Notes: generated by a model from the letters alone, not told the origin. Counted from the first letter of the stretch, positions 7,827 through 16,747 are shown. The stretch: DNA of 64,000 nt from Allocoprobacillus sp002160865 (GCF_042850985.1 NZ_AP031415.1:2542001-2606000), one strand, 5' to 3'. A program made the numbers and translations.

Positions 7827-8747
7827 TTAATACCAATCATGTTTTTCATTACGATTCAAAGCTTCTATTTTTTTCATTTCATCTTCTGTTAATTCAAAAT
7901 GATAAATCTCTGTATTCTCTTGAATATGATCAGGATTACTTGAACCCGGTATCACAACGACTTCCCTTTGTAAGTTCCATCTTAATATGACTTGAGCCGC
8001 TGTGACATTGTGAGCATCTGCAATAGATACAATGGTTTCATCATTCAATAATTCTTCAGTATGTCCTCTACCACCAAAAGGATACCATCCCTGCATCACA
8101 ATACCATGACTTTGAATATATGGAACAACATCTAATTCTTGATAATAGGGATGGATTTCATTTTGAACTAAAGCTGGAGTTATATTGACTTGTGGTAAAA
8201 AGTCTTCCAATTCTTCAATATAATAATTAGATAAACCAATAGAACGAATTTTTCCCTGTTCCACATAATCCTCCATCACATGATAAGCTTTGACATCTCC
8301 ATCACCGGGATGATGCAACAACATCATATCTATATAACCAATATTCAATTTTTCTAAAGCTAAATCAATAGCTGCCTGAGGATCATCAAACTGACTTGGA
8401 TATATCTTTGTGATTACAAAAATATCTTCTCTATTGACTTGAGAATCTCTGATAGCTTTTCCTATTTCTTCTTCATTATGATACATATAAGCTGTATCAA
8501 TCAGTCTAACACCTGATTGTAAGGCACTCGTTATAGCGTTATAACATTCATCACCCGTTAAACTATATGTTCCTATTCCATTAGTAGGCATATCATAACC
8601 ACTATTTAATGTCACATATCCATCATCTAAATGAAATTGGTATTGTGTCTGATGAGATTTCACATCAGTTGTCACTTTATTTTCATTGTTTTGACATCCA
8701 CATAAACATACACATAAGAAAGTCAGTATAATCATTATTTTTTTCAT
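7827..8747 (-). CDS. Aldo/keto reductase with lipoprotein signal peptide
   Basis: 306 residues. The first 18 form a lipoprotein signal (short basic start, hydrophobic core, lipobox LCGC with Cys18); an AKR barrel follows (about 40-306). The catalytic tetrad is complete: Asp84, Tyr89, Lys114, His145. The NADPH 2'-phosphate site usually reads IPKS with a later Arg; here it reads IPGSSNPDH, so both basic residues are gone, while the two other AKR copies in this window keep them. An exported AKR without its normal cofactor contacts is unusual and may do something else. It sits in an operon with a hydrolase downstream and a broken AKR upstream. Confidence 0.88.
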   Translation of the reverse strand: MKKIMIILTFLCVCLCGCQNNENKVTTDVKSHQTQYQFHLDDGYVTLNSGYDMPTNGIGTYSLTGDECYNAITSALQSGVRLIDTAYMYHNEEEIGKAIRDSQVNREDIFVITKIYPSQFDDPQAAIDLALEKLNIGYIDMMLLHHPGDGDVKAYHVMEDYVEQGKIRSIGLSNYYIEELEDFLPQVNITPALVQNEIHPYYQELDVVPYIQSHGIVMQGWYPFGGRGHTEELLNDETIVSIADAHNVTAAQVILRWNLQREVVVIPGSSNPDHIQENTEIYHFELTEDEMKKIEALNRNEKHDWY

Positions 8748-8750
8748 GAT

Positions 8751-9554
8751 TTAATCATACCAATGAAACAATGATTGACCTTGATCCAATGTCTGAATCA
8801 AATTCATATCATCATCAGATAATTCAAAATCAAAAACATTCATATTTTCAATCATTCTTTCTTTATGTGATGTCTTAGGAATCACAACAATCCCATTTTG
8901 TATTAGATACGTCAAAGCTATTTGAGCAGCACTTTTGCGATATTTCTTTCCAATATTTGTTAATACTGGTTCATGAAAAATATCTTTTCTACCTTCTGTA
9001 AAAGATGCCCACGATTCCATTTGTACACCATCTTTTTCCATTCTTTGCTTAAATTTTAACTGTGAATGATAGACATGTGATTCAATTTGATGAACAGCAG
9101 GTATCATGCCACAATGTTCAATAAACCAATCATAATGATGTCCTTAAAAATTAGAAATACCAATTGCTCTTACTTTTCCTTGATGGTAGGCTTCTTTCAT
9201 AGCTTCATACATTTCTAATGATTGTGTGTAAGGCTCATGAATCAGCAATAAATCAATATAATCTGTCTGCAAATCTTTTAACGATTTTTCTATCCCTTGC
9301 TTGGCTTTTTGATAGCCTTGACATGAAGATTCAAGCTTTGTTGTAATAAAAATAACCTGTCTTGGTATTCCACTTTCGATAATTGCCTGTCCTACAATGA
9401 CTTCATTTCCATACATTCTGGCTGTATCAATCAAACGATAACCTACCTGCAATGCCTGAATAATAGTCTGTTTCCCTGCTTCCCCTCTTAAATCCCATGT
9501 TCCTAAACCTAATAGAGGCATTGAAATACCATTGTTTAATGTTATAAATCTCAT
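8751..9554 (-). pseudogene. Aldo/keto reductase interrupted by one in-frame TAA
   Basis: Reading from the ATG at 9552-9554 (Shine-Dalgarno GGAGGG) gives MRFITLNNGISMPLLGLGTW and a normal AKR N-terminal half up to GISNF, then TAA at 9144-9146. The same frame continues GHHYDWFIEH and on to the natural end with the NADPH motif IPKTSHKER intact. Catalytic Asp, Tyr, Lys and His segments are present. Full length would be about 267 residues, normal for the family. UAA is not a known recoding codon for selenocysteine or pyrrolysine, so a recent nonsense mutation (or base error) is the simplest reading. Confidence 0.85.
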
Positions 9555-9781
9555 ATCCCACCCTCCTTCTCTATTTGAAAAAGCAAATAATCTAAACAAT
9601 CTATTTCATTTTGATATTTGTGTAAACAATCCAAAAGATATTGACGGTGTTTTTGTAAGTGAAAATCAAGCATATCAATGTTATTCACTTTGATACAATC
9701 CATACATGTTTGAATAAGTTCATTCTGACACCCTGCATCTATCAGATTGTCTTTTAGCTCTTTTGATATCTTTTCATCCAC
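9551..9781 (-). CDS. Small helical protein coupled to aldo/keto reductase gene
   Basis: 76 residues, predicted all-helical, with four Cys (CQNELIQTCMDC and a later IDCLDYLLFQ). The start is GTG at 9779-9781 after GGAGGTGATGGA. Its TGA overlaps the ATG of the reductase gene (ATGA), so translation is coupled. I recall similar small proteins next to AKR genes in other gut Firmicutes but know no function. A metal- or redox-sensing role through the cysteines is speculation. Confidence 0.65.
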   Translation of the reverse strand: MDEKISKELKDNLIDAGCQNELIQTCMDCIKVNNIDMLDFHLQKHRQYLLDCLHKYQNEIDCLDYLLFQIEKEGGI

Positions 9782-9877
9782 TCCATCACCTCCACCATCT
9801 TCATTATATAAACAGTCTATAGATATGTAAAATATTTAATATCTATATTTAATTATTCTTATTTTTAATAACTATGT

Positions 9878-9883
9878 TATAAT
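9878..9883 (+). promoter_or_regulatory. Extended -10 promoter element of lysR gene
   Basis: TGTTATAAT (-10 TATAAT at 9878-9883 with the TG extension) lies about 20 bases before the start codon, with AAGAGGTG as ribosome site. The divergent minus-strand genes begin at 9781, so the 122-base gap must hold both promoters and the LysR site. Confidence 0.6.
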
Positions 9884-9903
9884 CATTAAGAGGTGTTTTA
9901 TTT

Positions 9904-10788
9904 ATGGAAATACGTGTTTTAAGATATTTTTTAGAAGTAGCGAGGGAAAAAAACATATCAAAAGCTGCTGTTCGTCTTCATATTTCTCAACCAACATTAT
10001 CTAAACAACTAAAAGATTTAGAAGCAGAATTAGGGAAAAAATTATTTGTGCGTAGTAATTACTTTATTAAACTGACAGAAGAAGGGATGATGTTAAGAAA
10101 ACGTGCTGAAGAAATTTTAGAATTGGTAAATAAAACAACGGATGAATTTAAAGCACTTGATGAAATTAATGGTGGTGATATTCATATTGGTTGTGCTGAA
10201 TCTAAAGATTTACACTCTTTCTTTCATATATTGCATCAACTCCAAATGCACTATCCTCACATTCGCTTTCATCTTCATAGCAGTGCAACCGATGCTATTG
10301 ATGAAAGATTGGAACGAGGATTATTAGATTTTGCGATTATTGCGCAAGATGTAGATTCCAGAAAGTATAACTTTTTAAAAATTCCTTCTGCTAACCAATG
10401 GGGTATTATTGCTAGAAAAGATATGCCTTTAGCTCAAAAACAGAAAATTCATCTCAATGATTTATTAGATGTTCCTTTAATTTGTTCTCGTCAATCTTTA
10501 CAGGCTGATTTTCCAAAATGGTTAGGTGATCAACAAGATCAGCTTCATATTATTGCTACATATGATTTAGCCTATAATACATCCATCATGGTTGAAGAAG
10601 GTATGGGATATGTTTTAACTTTTAATCATTTAATATATACTGGTCAAGACAGCAATTTATGTTTTCGTCCTCTAGAACCAGTCCTTGAATCACCTATGTA
10701 TATTGTATGGAAAAAATATCAAGTCTTTTCACCTGTAGCTCAAATATTATTAAATGAACTTAAAAAAAGTTATTTACCAAAGGCATAA
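9904..10788 (+). CDS. LysR-family transcriptional regulator
   Basis: 294 residues: an N-terminal LysR helix-turn-helix (MEIRVLRYFLEVAREKNISK and HISQPTLSKQLKDLE, residues 1-60) and a periplasmic-binding-fold effector domain (about 90-290). It is divergently placed from the aldo/keto reductase/hydrolase operon, the classical LysR arrangement, so it is the probable regulator of those genes. The 6-phospho-beta-glucosidase downstream has its own ribosome site and may be separate. Effector unknown. Confidence 0.94.
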   Translation: MEIRVLRYFLEVAREKNISKAAVRLHISQPTLSKQLKDLEAELGKKLFVRSNYFIKLTEEGMMLRKRAEEILELVNKTTDEFKALDEINGGDIHIGCAESKDLHSFFHILHQLQMHYPHIRFHLHSSATDAIDERLERGLLDFAIIAQDVDSRKYNFLKIPSANQWGIIARKDMPLAQKQKIHLNDLLDVPLICSRQSLQADFPKWLGDQQDQLHIIATYDLAYNTSIMVEEGMGYVLTFNHLIYTGQDSNLCFRPLEPVLESPMYIVWKKYQVFSPVAQILLNELKKSYLPKA

Positions 10789-10864
10789 CCGATTATACTT
10801 ATGAAATATTTGTTTTTTTCATCATTTCCCTTTAAAATAATAAATATAAGGAGGAATGAAAGAT

Positions 10865-12334
10865 ATGAGTTTTCAAGACAATTTTTTATGGGGAGGAGCA
10901 ATTGCTGCAAACCAAGCTGAAGGAGCATGGAATGTAGATGGTCGTGGACCAGCCAAAACAGATGTCACAACAGGAGGTTCTGTAAAAGAACCAAGATATG
11001 TGACATTTATTGATAAGGATGGAAAACCTGGTAAAGTCATCAATGGTCAACCTATCCCTGAAGGGGCCAAATATGCTGTTTTAGATGATTATTATTACCC
11101 TAATCATGATGGTGTTGATTTTTATCATCATTATAAAGAAGATATCGCATTACTTGCTGAAATGGGATTTAAAATGTTTAGACTGTCTATTTCATGGTCA
11201 CGTTTATATCCTCATGGTGATGAAGAAACACCCAATCCAAAAGGTGTTGAATTTTATCGTTCTGTCTTTTTGGAATGTAAAAAACATGGTATTGAACCAT
11301 TAGTGACAATCTGGCATTTTGATACACCATTATATTTAGAAGAACATTATGGTGGCTGGAACAATCGTCAGCTTATTGATTTCTATGTGCGTTTTGCGAC
11401 AACTTGCTTTAAAGAATATCAGGGGTTAGTGAAATACTGGCTCACATTTAATGAAATTAATAACACAATCATGATGTTAAATCTTTTTGGCAATCATGCT
11501 GGAGATAAAGAACATCAACAAGGTTATCAACAACTTCATTATCAATTTGTTGCGAGTGCAAAAGCTGTACAAATTGGTCATGAAATTGATCCAAACAATA
11601 TGATTGGTTGTATGATTTGTGGCATTACATTCTACCCTGGAACATGTGACCCAAAAGATATTATGGCAAATCGTCATATGTGGGAAAAAAGTATTTTCTA
11701 TTGTGGAGATGTTCAATGTAAAGGAAAATATCCAACATTTGCGAAAAGATTATGGAATGAACATCATGTTCAATTAGATATCACTGAACAAGATTTAGAA
11801 GATTTAAAACATGGTTGTGTCGATATGTATACATTCTCTTATTATATGTCTTCTATTGAAACAACACATGAAACAGATGATATGGTTTCTGGTAACTTTG
11901 CTGCTGGAGCTAGAAATCCTTATTTAACATATTCTGATTGGGGTTGGGCACAAGATCCTTTAGGTTTACGTTATTATCTTGAAATGATTTATGATCGTTA
12001 TGAAAAACCACTAATGGTTGTAGAAAATGGATTAGGTGCTTATGATACATTAGAGGAAGATGGAAGCATTCATGATGATTATCGTATTGATTATTTAAGA
12101 GATCATATTAAAGAAATGGGAAAAGCAATTGATAATGGTGTCAATTTGATTGGATATACAACGTGGGGATGTATTGATTTAGTATCAGCAGGTACTGGAG
12201 AAATGCGTAAACGTTATGGATTTATTTATGTAGATAAAGATGATCAAGGTCATGGAACTTATAATCGTTATCGTAAAGATTCTTTCTACTGGTATAAAAA
12301 AGTGATTGAAAATCATGGAGAAGATTTAGATTAA
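10865..12334 (+). CDS. 6-phospho-beta-glucosidase, GH1
   Basis: 489 residues from the ATG at 10865, ten bases after AGGAGG; the ATG at 10856 is too close to it. GH1 barrel: FLWGGAIAANQAEGAW at the N terminus, acid/base Glu in TFNEIN (near residue 197), nucleophile Glu in VVENGLGAYD (near 390). The phosphate signature Ser...Lys-x-Tyr is present in DLVSAGTGEMRKRYGF, so the substrate should be a PTS-imported, 6-phosphorylated beta-glucoside hydrolysed in the cytoplasm. No cognate PTS gene is adjacent. Confidence 0.94.
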   Translation: MSFQDNFLWGGAIAANQAEGAWNVDGRGPAKTDVTTGGSVKEPRYVTFIDKDGKPGKVINGQPIPEGAKYAVLDDYYYPNHDGVDFYHHYKEDIALLAEMGFKMFRLSISWSRLYPHGDEETPNPKGVEFYRSVFLECKKHGIEPLVTIWHFDTPLYLEEHYGGWNNRQLIDFYVRFATTCFKEYQGLVKYWLTFNEINNTIMMLNLFGNHAGDKEHQQGYQQLHYQFVASAKAVQIGHEIDPNNMIGCMICGITFYPGTCDPKDIMANRHMWEKSIFYCGDVQCKGKYPTFAKRLWNEHHVQLDITEQDLEDLKHGCVDMYTFSYYMSSIETTHETDDMVSGNFAAGARNPYLTYSDWGWAQDPLGLRYYLEMIYDRYEKPLMVVENGLGAYDTLEEDGSIHDDYRIDYLRDHIKEMGKAIDNGVNLIGYTTWGCIDLVSAGTGEMRKRYGFIYVDKDDQGHGTYNRYRKDSFYWYKKVIENHGEDLD

Positions 12335-12336
12335 AG

Positions 12337-12364
12337 TTAAAAGCGACAAATGTCGCTTTTTTCA
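12337..12364. terminator. Bidirectional terminator
   Basis: AAAAGCGAC (12339-12347) and GTCGCTTTT (12352-12360) form a nine-base-pair stem with a four-base loop and T runs on both sides, ending the glucosidase gene and, in the other direction, the cotH-like gene. Confidence 0.85.
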
Positions 12365-13756
12365 TTGATATAAATCTGCAATTTCTCCCATATCTTCCAA
12401 TCTTATATGTGAAGCGTCTATTCTTGGTGATTCTTCATTTTGTTGAGAAAGATTGGCAGGTAGCTGTCCTTCGAGTTGTCCTCTAATACTTTTTGATCTT
12501 AATAAGCAAAACTCTTGAAACGTTTCTACACCCAAAAGATAATCTTGATAAGAACAAAATGCAGTTGGGTCTTTTTGCACATAAGAATCTATCATTTTAA
12601 TTGTATCTTCTACTTTGTTTTGGAAATATCCACTTTCAAAATATTCACTGATCAATTGTTGGAAATATTGATGATATTGTTTGAAATATTCATCATGTTG
12701 CATAACATGATGATATAATGGTCTATTCAACATAACTTCTTTAGTATAAGGTGTGTTGATTGGAAAGTTGACATACCTTGTTATATCATTACTAGGATTA
12801 GGCATTCCCAGTGAATATGTGCCATATGCCAAATTGTAATCCCAAGGAAGCATTGAAATCATACCATCTTCTTCATATAAATAATAATTATGCCCAGTCG
12901 GACCTAAATAACTATCTAAATTCACTACAAAAACCTGTACTACAAAATATCTTAAAACTTCATCTATATTGACAGCTTTTTCAATATTTTGATTATCATC
13001 TAAGATTTTTAATGATTGAATTAATCTTTTTTTATCAGCTTCAGTTATCTTAAATTTTGCATTATCAAATAAATTAGGATACGATTCAATATTCTCATCA
13101 ATATACTGTAACGCTAAATCTCTATTGGGTGCATAAACATCTGTATATCCCGGTTTATAAAGCACACCATGATTTCTTCCATAATTTCTTCTTATAAAAG
13201 CTTCTTCTGGTTCTTCGATTGCTAAAAATAATCCCCAATCTTTTTGATTAATTGTCACCCAGACATAACTTGTTAGAGGAGATGGGACTCCCATAAAAGA
13301 CATCATATCATAAGTTATATAGTTTTTTAAATAGGCATTGTCTTGAAAAGAGCAATCTAATGTAAACTTATCTAAGCCATAATAATGATATCCTGAATCA
13401 TAATGATCAAATTCTACTTTTAAACTAAAGCGATCCGACCCATAACGATCAATAAGCTCTAATGAGTTATTCCCTTTCACTCTTAAACCTACCATATCAA
13501 AGGTTTCACCATCTATCGTTATAGAAGATACATGATATTCTTTGGCTTGTGCCTGATCAAAAAAATTCTGTGGATTATCCAATTGTATATCGATAGTATG
13601 GACATAACTTTGATCAAATAACTTAGAAGCATAAGCTGGTAACTGATAAACTGGTGTTATACCCCAATGTCCCGGTAACATGAAACCAATCGTTATAATA
13701 AGACTAAGGATAACAAATATCAAAACAATCCTATCTATATATTTATGTTTAATCAT
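12362..13756 (-). CDS. CotH-family protein kinase, membrane anchored
   Basis: 464 residues. One membrane segment (about 10-29) precedes an extracytoplasmic CotH domain (about 55-410). Family marks are LRVKGNNSLE, the long FTLDCSFQDNAYLKN stretch and the catalytic-loop-like LPWDYNLAYGTY. CotH enzymes are atypical kinases that phosphorylate Ser in spore-coat proteins. It starts one base after the DUF4956 stop with no clear Shine-Dalgarno, so translation is probably coupled. The neighbours (polyphosphate polymerase, sigma/anti-sigma, Ser/Thr-rich lipoprotein) suggest an envelope rather than a coat role; that is inference. Confidence 0.88.
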   Translation of the reverse strand: MIKHKYIDRIVLIFVILSLIITIGFMLPGHWGITPVYQLPAYASKLFDQSYVHTIDIQLDNPQNFFDQAQAKEYHVSSITIDGETFDMVGLRVKGNNSLELIDRYGSDRFSLKVEFDHYDSGYHYYGLDKFTLDCSFQDNAYLKNYITYDMMSFMGVPSPLTSYVWVTINQKDWGLFLAIEEPEEAFIRRNYGRNHGVLYKPGYTDVYAPNRDLALQYIDENIESYPNLFDNAKFKITEADKKRLIQSLKILDDNQNIEKAVNIDEVLRYFVVQVFVVNLDSYLGPTGHNYYLYEEDGMISMLPWDYNLAYGTYSLGMPNPSNDITRYVNFPINTPYTKEVMLNRPLYHHVMQHDEYFKQYHQYFQQLISEYFESGYFQNKVEDTIKMIDSYVQKDPTAFCSYQDYLLGVETFQEFCLLRSKSIRGQLEGQLPANLSQQNEESPRIDASHIRLEDMGEIADLYQ

Positions 13757-13757
13757 A

Positions 13758-14429
13758 TTAATTCATATAATCTCCATTATAAGAAACCATCACTGTATAT
13801 AAAACACCTTCCATATTTGAAAGTTCATTAACAAATGATGTTTCTTGATCCTTAAGTCTGACTTCATAATTCAGTTCAATGCAATCTTTTTTGATACTCT
13901 TGCTTTTCAGTGAAAAAGCAGACACCTGATTTTGAATAAATTGATAGACATTCTTTTCACTGTCTTGATTTTCACAATGAACAACCAGTATATAAGGTCT
14001 TTGGGTATTTTTCTTATGAGAAAAGATATAAAGAATGAGTCCAATCCATAAACTACCAAATACAGCTAAGGGGATTAAACCTGCTGCCAATACAATACCT
14101 ACCGCTATACTCCAAAACAAAAACGCAATATCCATAGGTTCTTTAACAGCCGTTCTAAATCTCACAATAGATAAAGCACCAACCATTCCTAAAGATAAAA
14201 CAATATTACTTGTGATGGCAAGAATAACCAATGTGGTAATCATTGTTAAAGCTACAAGTGTTATCGCAAAACTGGAAGTATACATAATTCCACTATATGT
14301 TTTTTTATAAATAAAGAAAATAAACATTCCCATCATAAATGCCAATAGCAACGCTATTGACATATCTAACAATGAAACAGCGTGTATATTTTCTAAAAAA
14401 TTTGAACGAAATATATCTTGAAAAGTCAT
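13758..14429 (-). CDS. DUF4956 membrane protein
   Basis: 223 residues with about four membrane helices in the first 130 residues (for example LLAFMMGMFIFFIYK) and a soluble C-terminal domain (about 140-223, with ILVVHCENQD). The segment SIVRFRTAVKEPMDIAFLFW is typical of DUF4956, a family often found between a VTC-type polymerase and a CotH gene. A channel or partner for the polymerase product is a reasonable but untested guess. AAAGGAG precedes the start, 12 bases after the upstream stop. Confidence 0.85.
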   Translation of the reverse strand: MTFQDIFRSNFLENIHAVSLLDMSIALLLAFMMGMFIFFIYKKTYSGIMYTSSFAITLVALTMITTLVILAITSNIVLSLGMVGALSIVRFRTAVKEPMDIAFLFWSIAVGIVLAAGLIPLAVFGSLWIGLILYIFSHKKNTQRPYILVVHCENQDSEKNVYQFIQNQVSAFSLKSKSIKKDCIELNYEVRLKDQETSFVNELSNMEGVLYTVMVSYNGDYMN

Positions 14430-14441
14430 TTTTATTCTCCT

Positions 14442-15137
14442 TTACCAATCAATCTGTCGACATTTTGCAAATTTTGAATAGGCTGATGTTTTCTGTGAAA
14501 GTCCTTGTATTACCATTTTAACAATATCTGGTAAAAACTCATTATATTTTACTTCAAATACTGCAAAATCATCTACACTTATATTTCTATTATCTAATGA
14601 CAAAAAGTCATGAATATTTTTATAAGTACACAAGTGTCTATCTATTGTCAATCGTACTTTAGAAACATCATATGTATAAGCTTGTCTTTGATAGGATACA
14701 ATCACACAAGGTTTTAACAACTCCCCTTTTAATGCACTATAAAATTCTATCATCAATGGATCATCACTTCTTAATAAAAAATCTATCTTTCCATTTAATA
14801 TATCTTGAACCTGTTTAACAGTCAATTTCGTAGAACGCTTCGCACATAATCCATTATGCTTCAATTTCTTTTCTAAACGTATAAAACTTAAATCATGATT
14901 ATAATATCGTATTCTAAACTTATGCCTTTGTGATACTCCATTTAATTTTTCTTTTAAAGCTTTATCATCAGGTGTATCAAAATAAAGACTATGAACATCA
15001 TAATATCCTTCATTCAATGTATAATGATCTTTAGTGAATAATAGATTTAATCTTTGATTTAAAACTTCTGCTTCTAATGGGTTTATGATATGTTTAAGTT
15101 CGTGACGATATTGAATAGGTTTATAATTCTTAATCAT
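14442..15137 (-). CDS. VTC-type polyphosphate polymerase domain protein
   Basis: 231 residues from the ATG at 15135-15137, with AGAAAGG eight bases upstream; two earlier in-frame ATGs are poorly spaced. It is a single VTC/triphosphate-tunnel domain: basic entry YRHELKHII, SLYFDTPDD, KFRIRYYNHD, RLEKKLKHNG and a late acidic FAVFEVKYNE (metal-binding Glu). These alternating Arg/Lys and Glu residues line the tunnel that makes polyphosphate from ATP in yeast Vtc4. No membrane helix of its own, so it probably works with the DUF4956 protein encoded next. Confidence 0.9.
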   Translation of the reverse strand: MIKNYKPIQYRHELKHIINPLEAEVLNQRLNLLFTKDHYTLNEGYYDVHSLYFDTPDDKALKEKLNGVSQRHKFRIRYYNHDLSFIRLEKKLKHNGLCAKRSTKLTVKQVQDILNGKIDFLLRSDDPLMIEFYSALKGELLKPCVIVSYQRQAYTYDVSKVRLTIDRHLCTYKNIHDFLSLDNRNISVDDFAVFEVKYNEFLPDIVKMVIQGLSQKTSAYSKFAKCRQIDW

Positions 15138-15160
15138 AAGCATAACCTTTCTATAAATTG

Positions 15161-15184
15161 AGGAGTTTATTTTCATAAACTCCT
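15161..15184 (-). terminator. Perfect 10-bp hairpin between anti-sigma and polymerase genes
   Basis: AGGAGTTTAT (15161-15170) and ATAAACTCCT (15175-15184) pair perfectly around TTTC. The stem covers the stop codon of the anti-sigma gene and lies just before the polymerase gene. No T run follows on the minus strand, so it is more likely an attenuator or mRNA-processing/stability element than a full terminator. Confidence 0.5.
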
Positions 15185-16142
15185 ACATTTTCACATCAAA
15201 TGAAACAATTTCACCACTAATAGCATTCACTTGATAATTATAACTTGCATATGCATCTGTAAAATTCACATTATATACAAGTTGATTATTTTTGACATCC
15301 ATCTCATCTTCATATGATTTCAAATCTTTAAGAGTCACTTGGGCATGATCTAAAACTTTTGTTCTGACTTCTTCATCACTCAAATATCCACTATGACTTT
15401 CCACTCCATCTATTGTAATGGTTTTAAACTGTATATTTTTATAATGAATTAATGTATTTAAATCATTAATGGAAAGATCAACCAAATCAGCAAATTCATA
15501 ATCAGGACTAACATTTATTAATTTTTTTATTAATGTCACCTTACCTACAGAAATCCCATATTTTTCAGCTAATTCTTCTCGCTCTTTAGAAAACTTGTAA
15601 TCTTGTGAAACAACAGATGCTTTTAATGAATAACCCGATAAGATATCTTTTACATCAGTTGCAACATCTTGCTTTAATGCCTCTCTTGCTTCTTTATCGC
15701 TCCCCTGAACACTTACAAGAACAGAATTTTTAGCCTCTGTAATATAACCATATTTAAACATACTTCCTATAATAGCATTCACAGCCACATCTAAATCTGT
15801 ATTTTTTAAATCCATTTCATCTAACACAAGCAAAGCATCATCATTATGACAAATCACATCTTCTACACGTCTTTGATGATTGATTTTTAATTCAATACTA
15901 GGATTGACCTCAAAAGAAACGGAATAAACATTTTGAGGTTTTGATATCATAAAAGCAAAAATAAGAGTACACGCTAAAGCTAAAAAACTGATTTGATATT
16001 TTCGAGGTATCTTTCTTTTTGTTTGTTGAACTTCAAGCTGATCAATATATTCAATATCTCGCATAAGTTGTTCTTTTCTTGAAGGCATATGAATATCTTG
16101 AAATTCTTTTTTTAACTGATTTTTTATTTCTTTATTTTTCAA
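15183..16142 (-). CDS. RsgI-like membrane anti-sigma factor with PepSY domain
   Basis: 319 residues: a charged cytoplasmic N terminus (1-47), one membrane helix (about 50-67), an extracytoplasmic RsgI-middle-like domain (about 72-170, key motif VNPSIELKIN then DEMDLKNTDLDVAVNAIIGS) and a C-terminal PepSY-like domain (about 245-319). The start is TTG at 16140-16142, eight bases after GGAGG, and only three bases separate it from the sigma gene. Placement next to the sigma gene and the single-pass topology support an anti-sigma role. It shares both outer domains with the lipoprotein at 16748-18076. Confidence 0.85.
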   Translation of the reverse strand: MKNKEIKNQLKKEFQDIHMPSRKEQLMRDIEYIDQLEVQQTKRKIPRKYQISFLALACTLIFAFMISKPQNVYSVSFEVNPSIELKINHQRRVEDVICHNDDALLVLDEMDLKNTDLDVAVNAIIGSMFKYGYITEAKNSVLVSVQGSDKEAREALKQDVATDVKDILSGYSLKASVVSQDYKFSKEREELAEKYGISVGKVTLIKKLINVSPDYEFADLVDLSINDLNTLIHYKNIQFKTITIDGVESHSGYLSDEEVRTKVLDHAQVTLKDLKSYEDEMDVKNNQLVYNVNFTDAYASYNYQVNAISGEIVSFDVKM

Positions 16143-16145
16143 GGC

Positions 16146-16658
16146 TCATTCCTCCAGACTCTTTCTCAATTTTTTTAATGAACGATGATATTTATTCAAA
16201 ACCGTTGATAACTTTAAATCCATAATCTGCGCTATTTCTTTAAACTTTAATCCTTCAACAACATGTAAGATGATGATTTCACTTTCATCTTGACAAAGTA
16301 TTTTCATCATCCTTTTTATCATCATCTTATCATGTATTCCATTCATTCCTTCATCAACACCATCAATTTCATAATCAACAACCTGCTCCCTTGATAACTT
16401 ACGAAGTGACATATAAGTCACATTACGAGAAATCGTAATAATCCATGCTTTCGCATTTCCTTTTGGTTTATACAAATGGACATTGCGATAAACCTGTATA
16501 AAAGTATCATGTGTCAAATCTTGTGCATATTCCTTATTATGAACTATACTATAAATATATCTATAAACTTCATCATACATACAATCATAGATTTGTGCCA
16601 ACACATCTTGATTTTCCTTGAGTTCAACAACTAAATTTTCTAATTTCTTTTCTAACAT
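16146..16658 (-). CDS. ECF-type RNA polymerase sigma factor
   Basis: 170 residues from the ATG at 16656-16658 (GGGGAG seven bases upstream). Region 2 spans about residues 20-85 (YDEVYRYIYSIVHN, DLTHDTFIQVYRNV) and region 4 about 115-168 (ILHVVEGLKFKEIAQIM with the helix-turn-helix KLSTVLNKYHRSLKKLR). Short, with only regions 2 and 4, as in ECF sigma factors. It is encoded immediately before its presumed anti-sigma factor. Likely targets are its own operon and the lipoprotein gene, but no repeated promoter motif could be defined. Confidence 0.93.
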   Translation of the reverse strand: MLEKKLENLVVELKENQDVLAQIYDCMYDEVYRYIYSIVHNKEYAQDLTHDTFIQVYRNVHLYKPKGNAKAWIITISRNVTYMSLRKLSREQVVDYEIDGVDEGMNGIHDKMMIKRMMKILCQDESEIIILHVVEGLKFKEIAQIMDLKLSTVLNKYHRSLKKLRKSLEE

Positions 16659-16721
16659 CACAGATCTCCCCTATGATGTTAATATCCCATTTATCAATCA
16701 CCACTTTCTTGCATATTTATT

Positions 16722-16747
16722 TTAAGTTTATATTAAGTTTGCGTTAA
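16722..16747 (+). promoter_or_regulatory. 11-bp-period direct repeats upstream of the sigma gene
   Basis: TTAAGTTT occurs at 16722-16729 and 16733-16740, with TTAA again at 16744-16747, a strict 11-base period. OmpR/PhoB-type response regulators bind such direct repeats, and the resemblance to Pho boxes is of interest beside a polyphosphate polymerase. The repeats lie in the 89-base gap between the lipoprotein stop and the sigma start. Binding is inferred. Confidence 0.4.

Noticed and set aside
9144..9146. Programmed recoding of the in-frame stop in the reductase gene
   Set aside because: The codon is UAA, which is not used for selenocysteine or pyrrolysine, and no supporting structure was seen. 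A point nonsense mutation is simpler.
16146..16658. SigI-type sigma factor
   Set aside because: The neighbour has an RsgI-like ectodomain, but the sigma protein is short with only regions 2 and 4 and matches ECF architecture. The anti-sigma N terminus does not look like the RsgI N domain.
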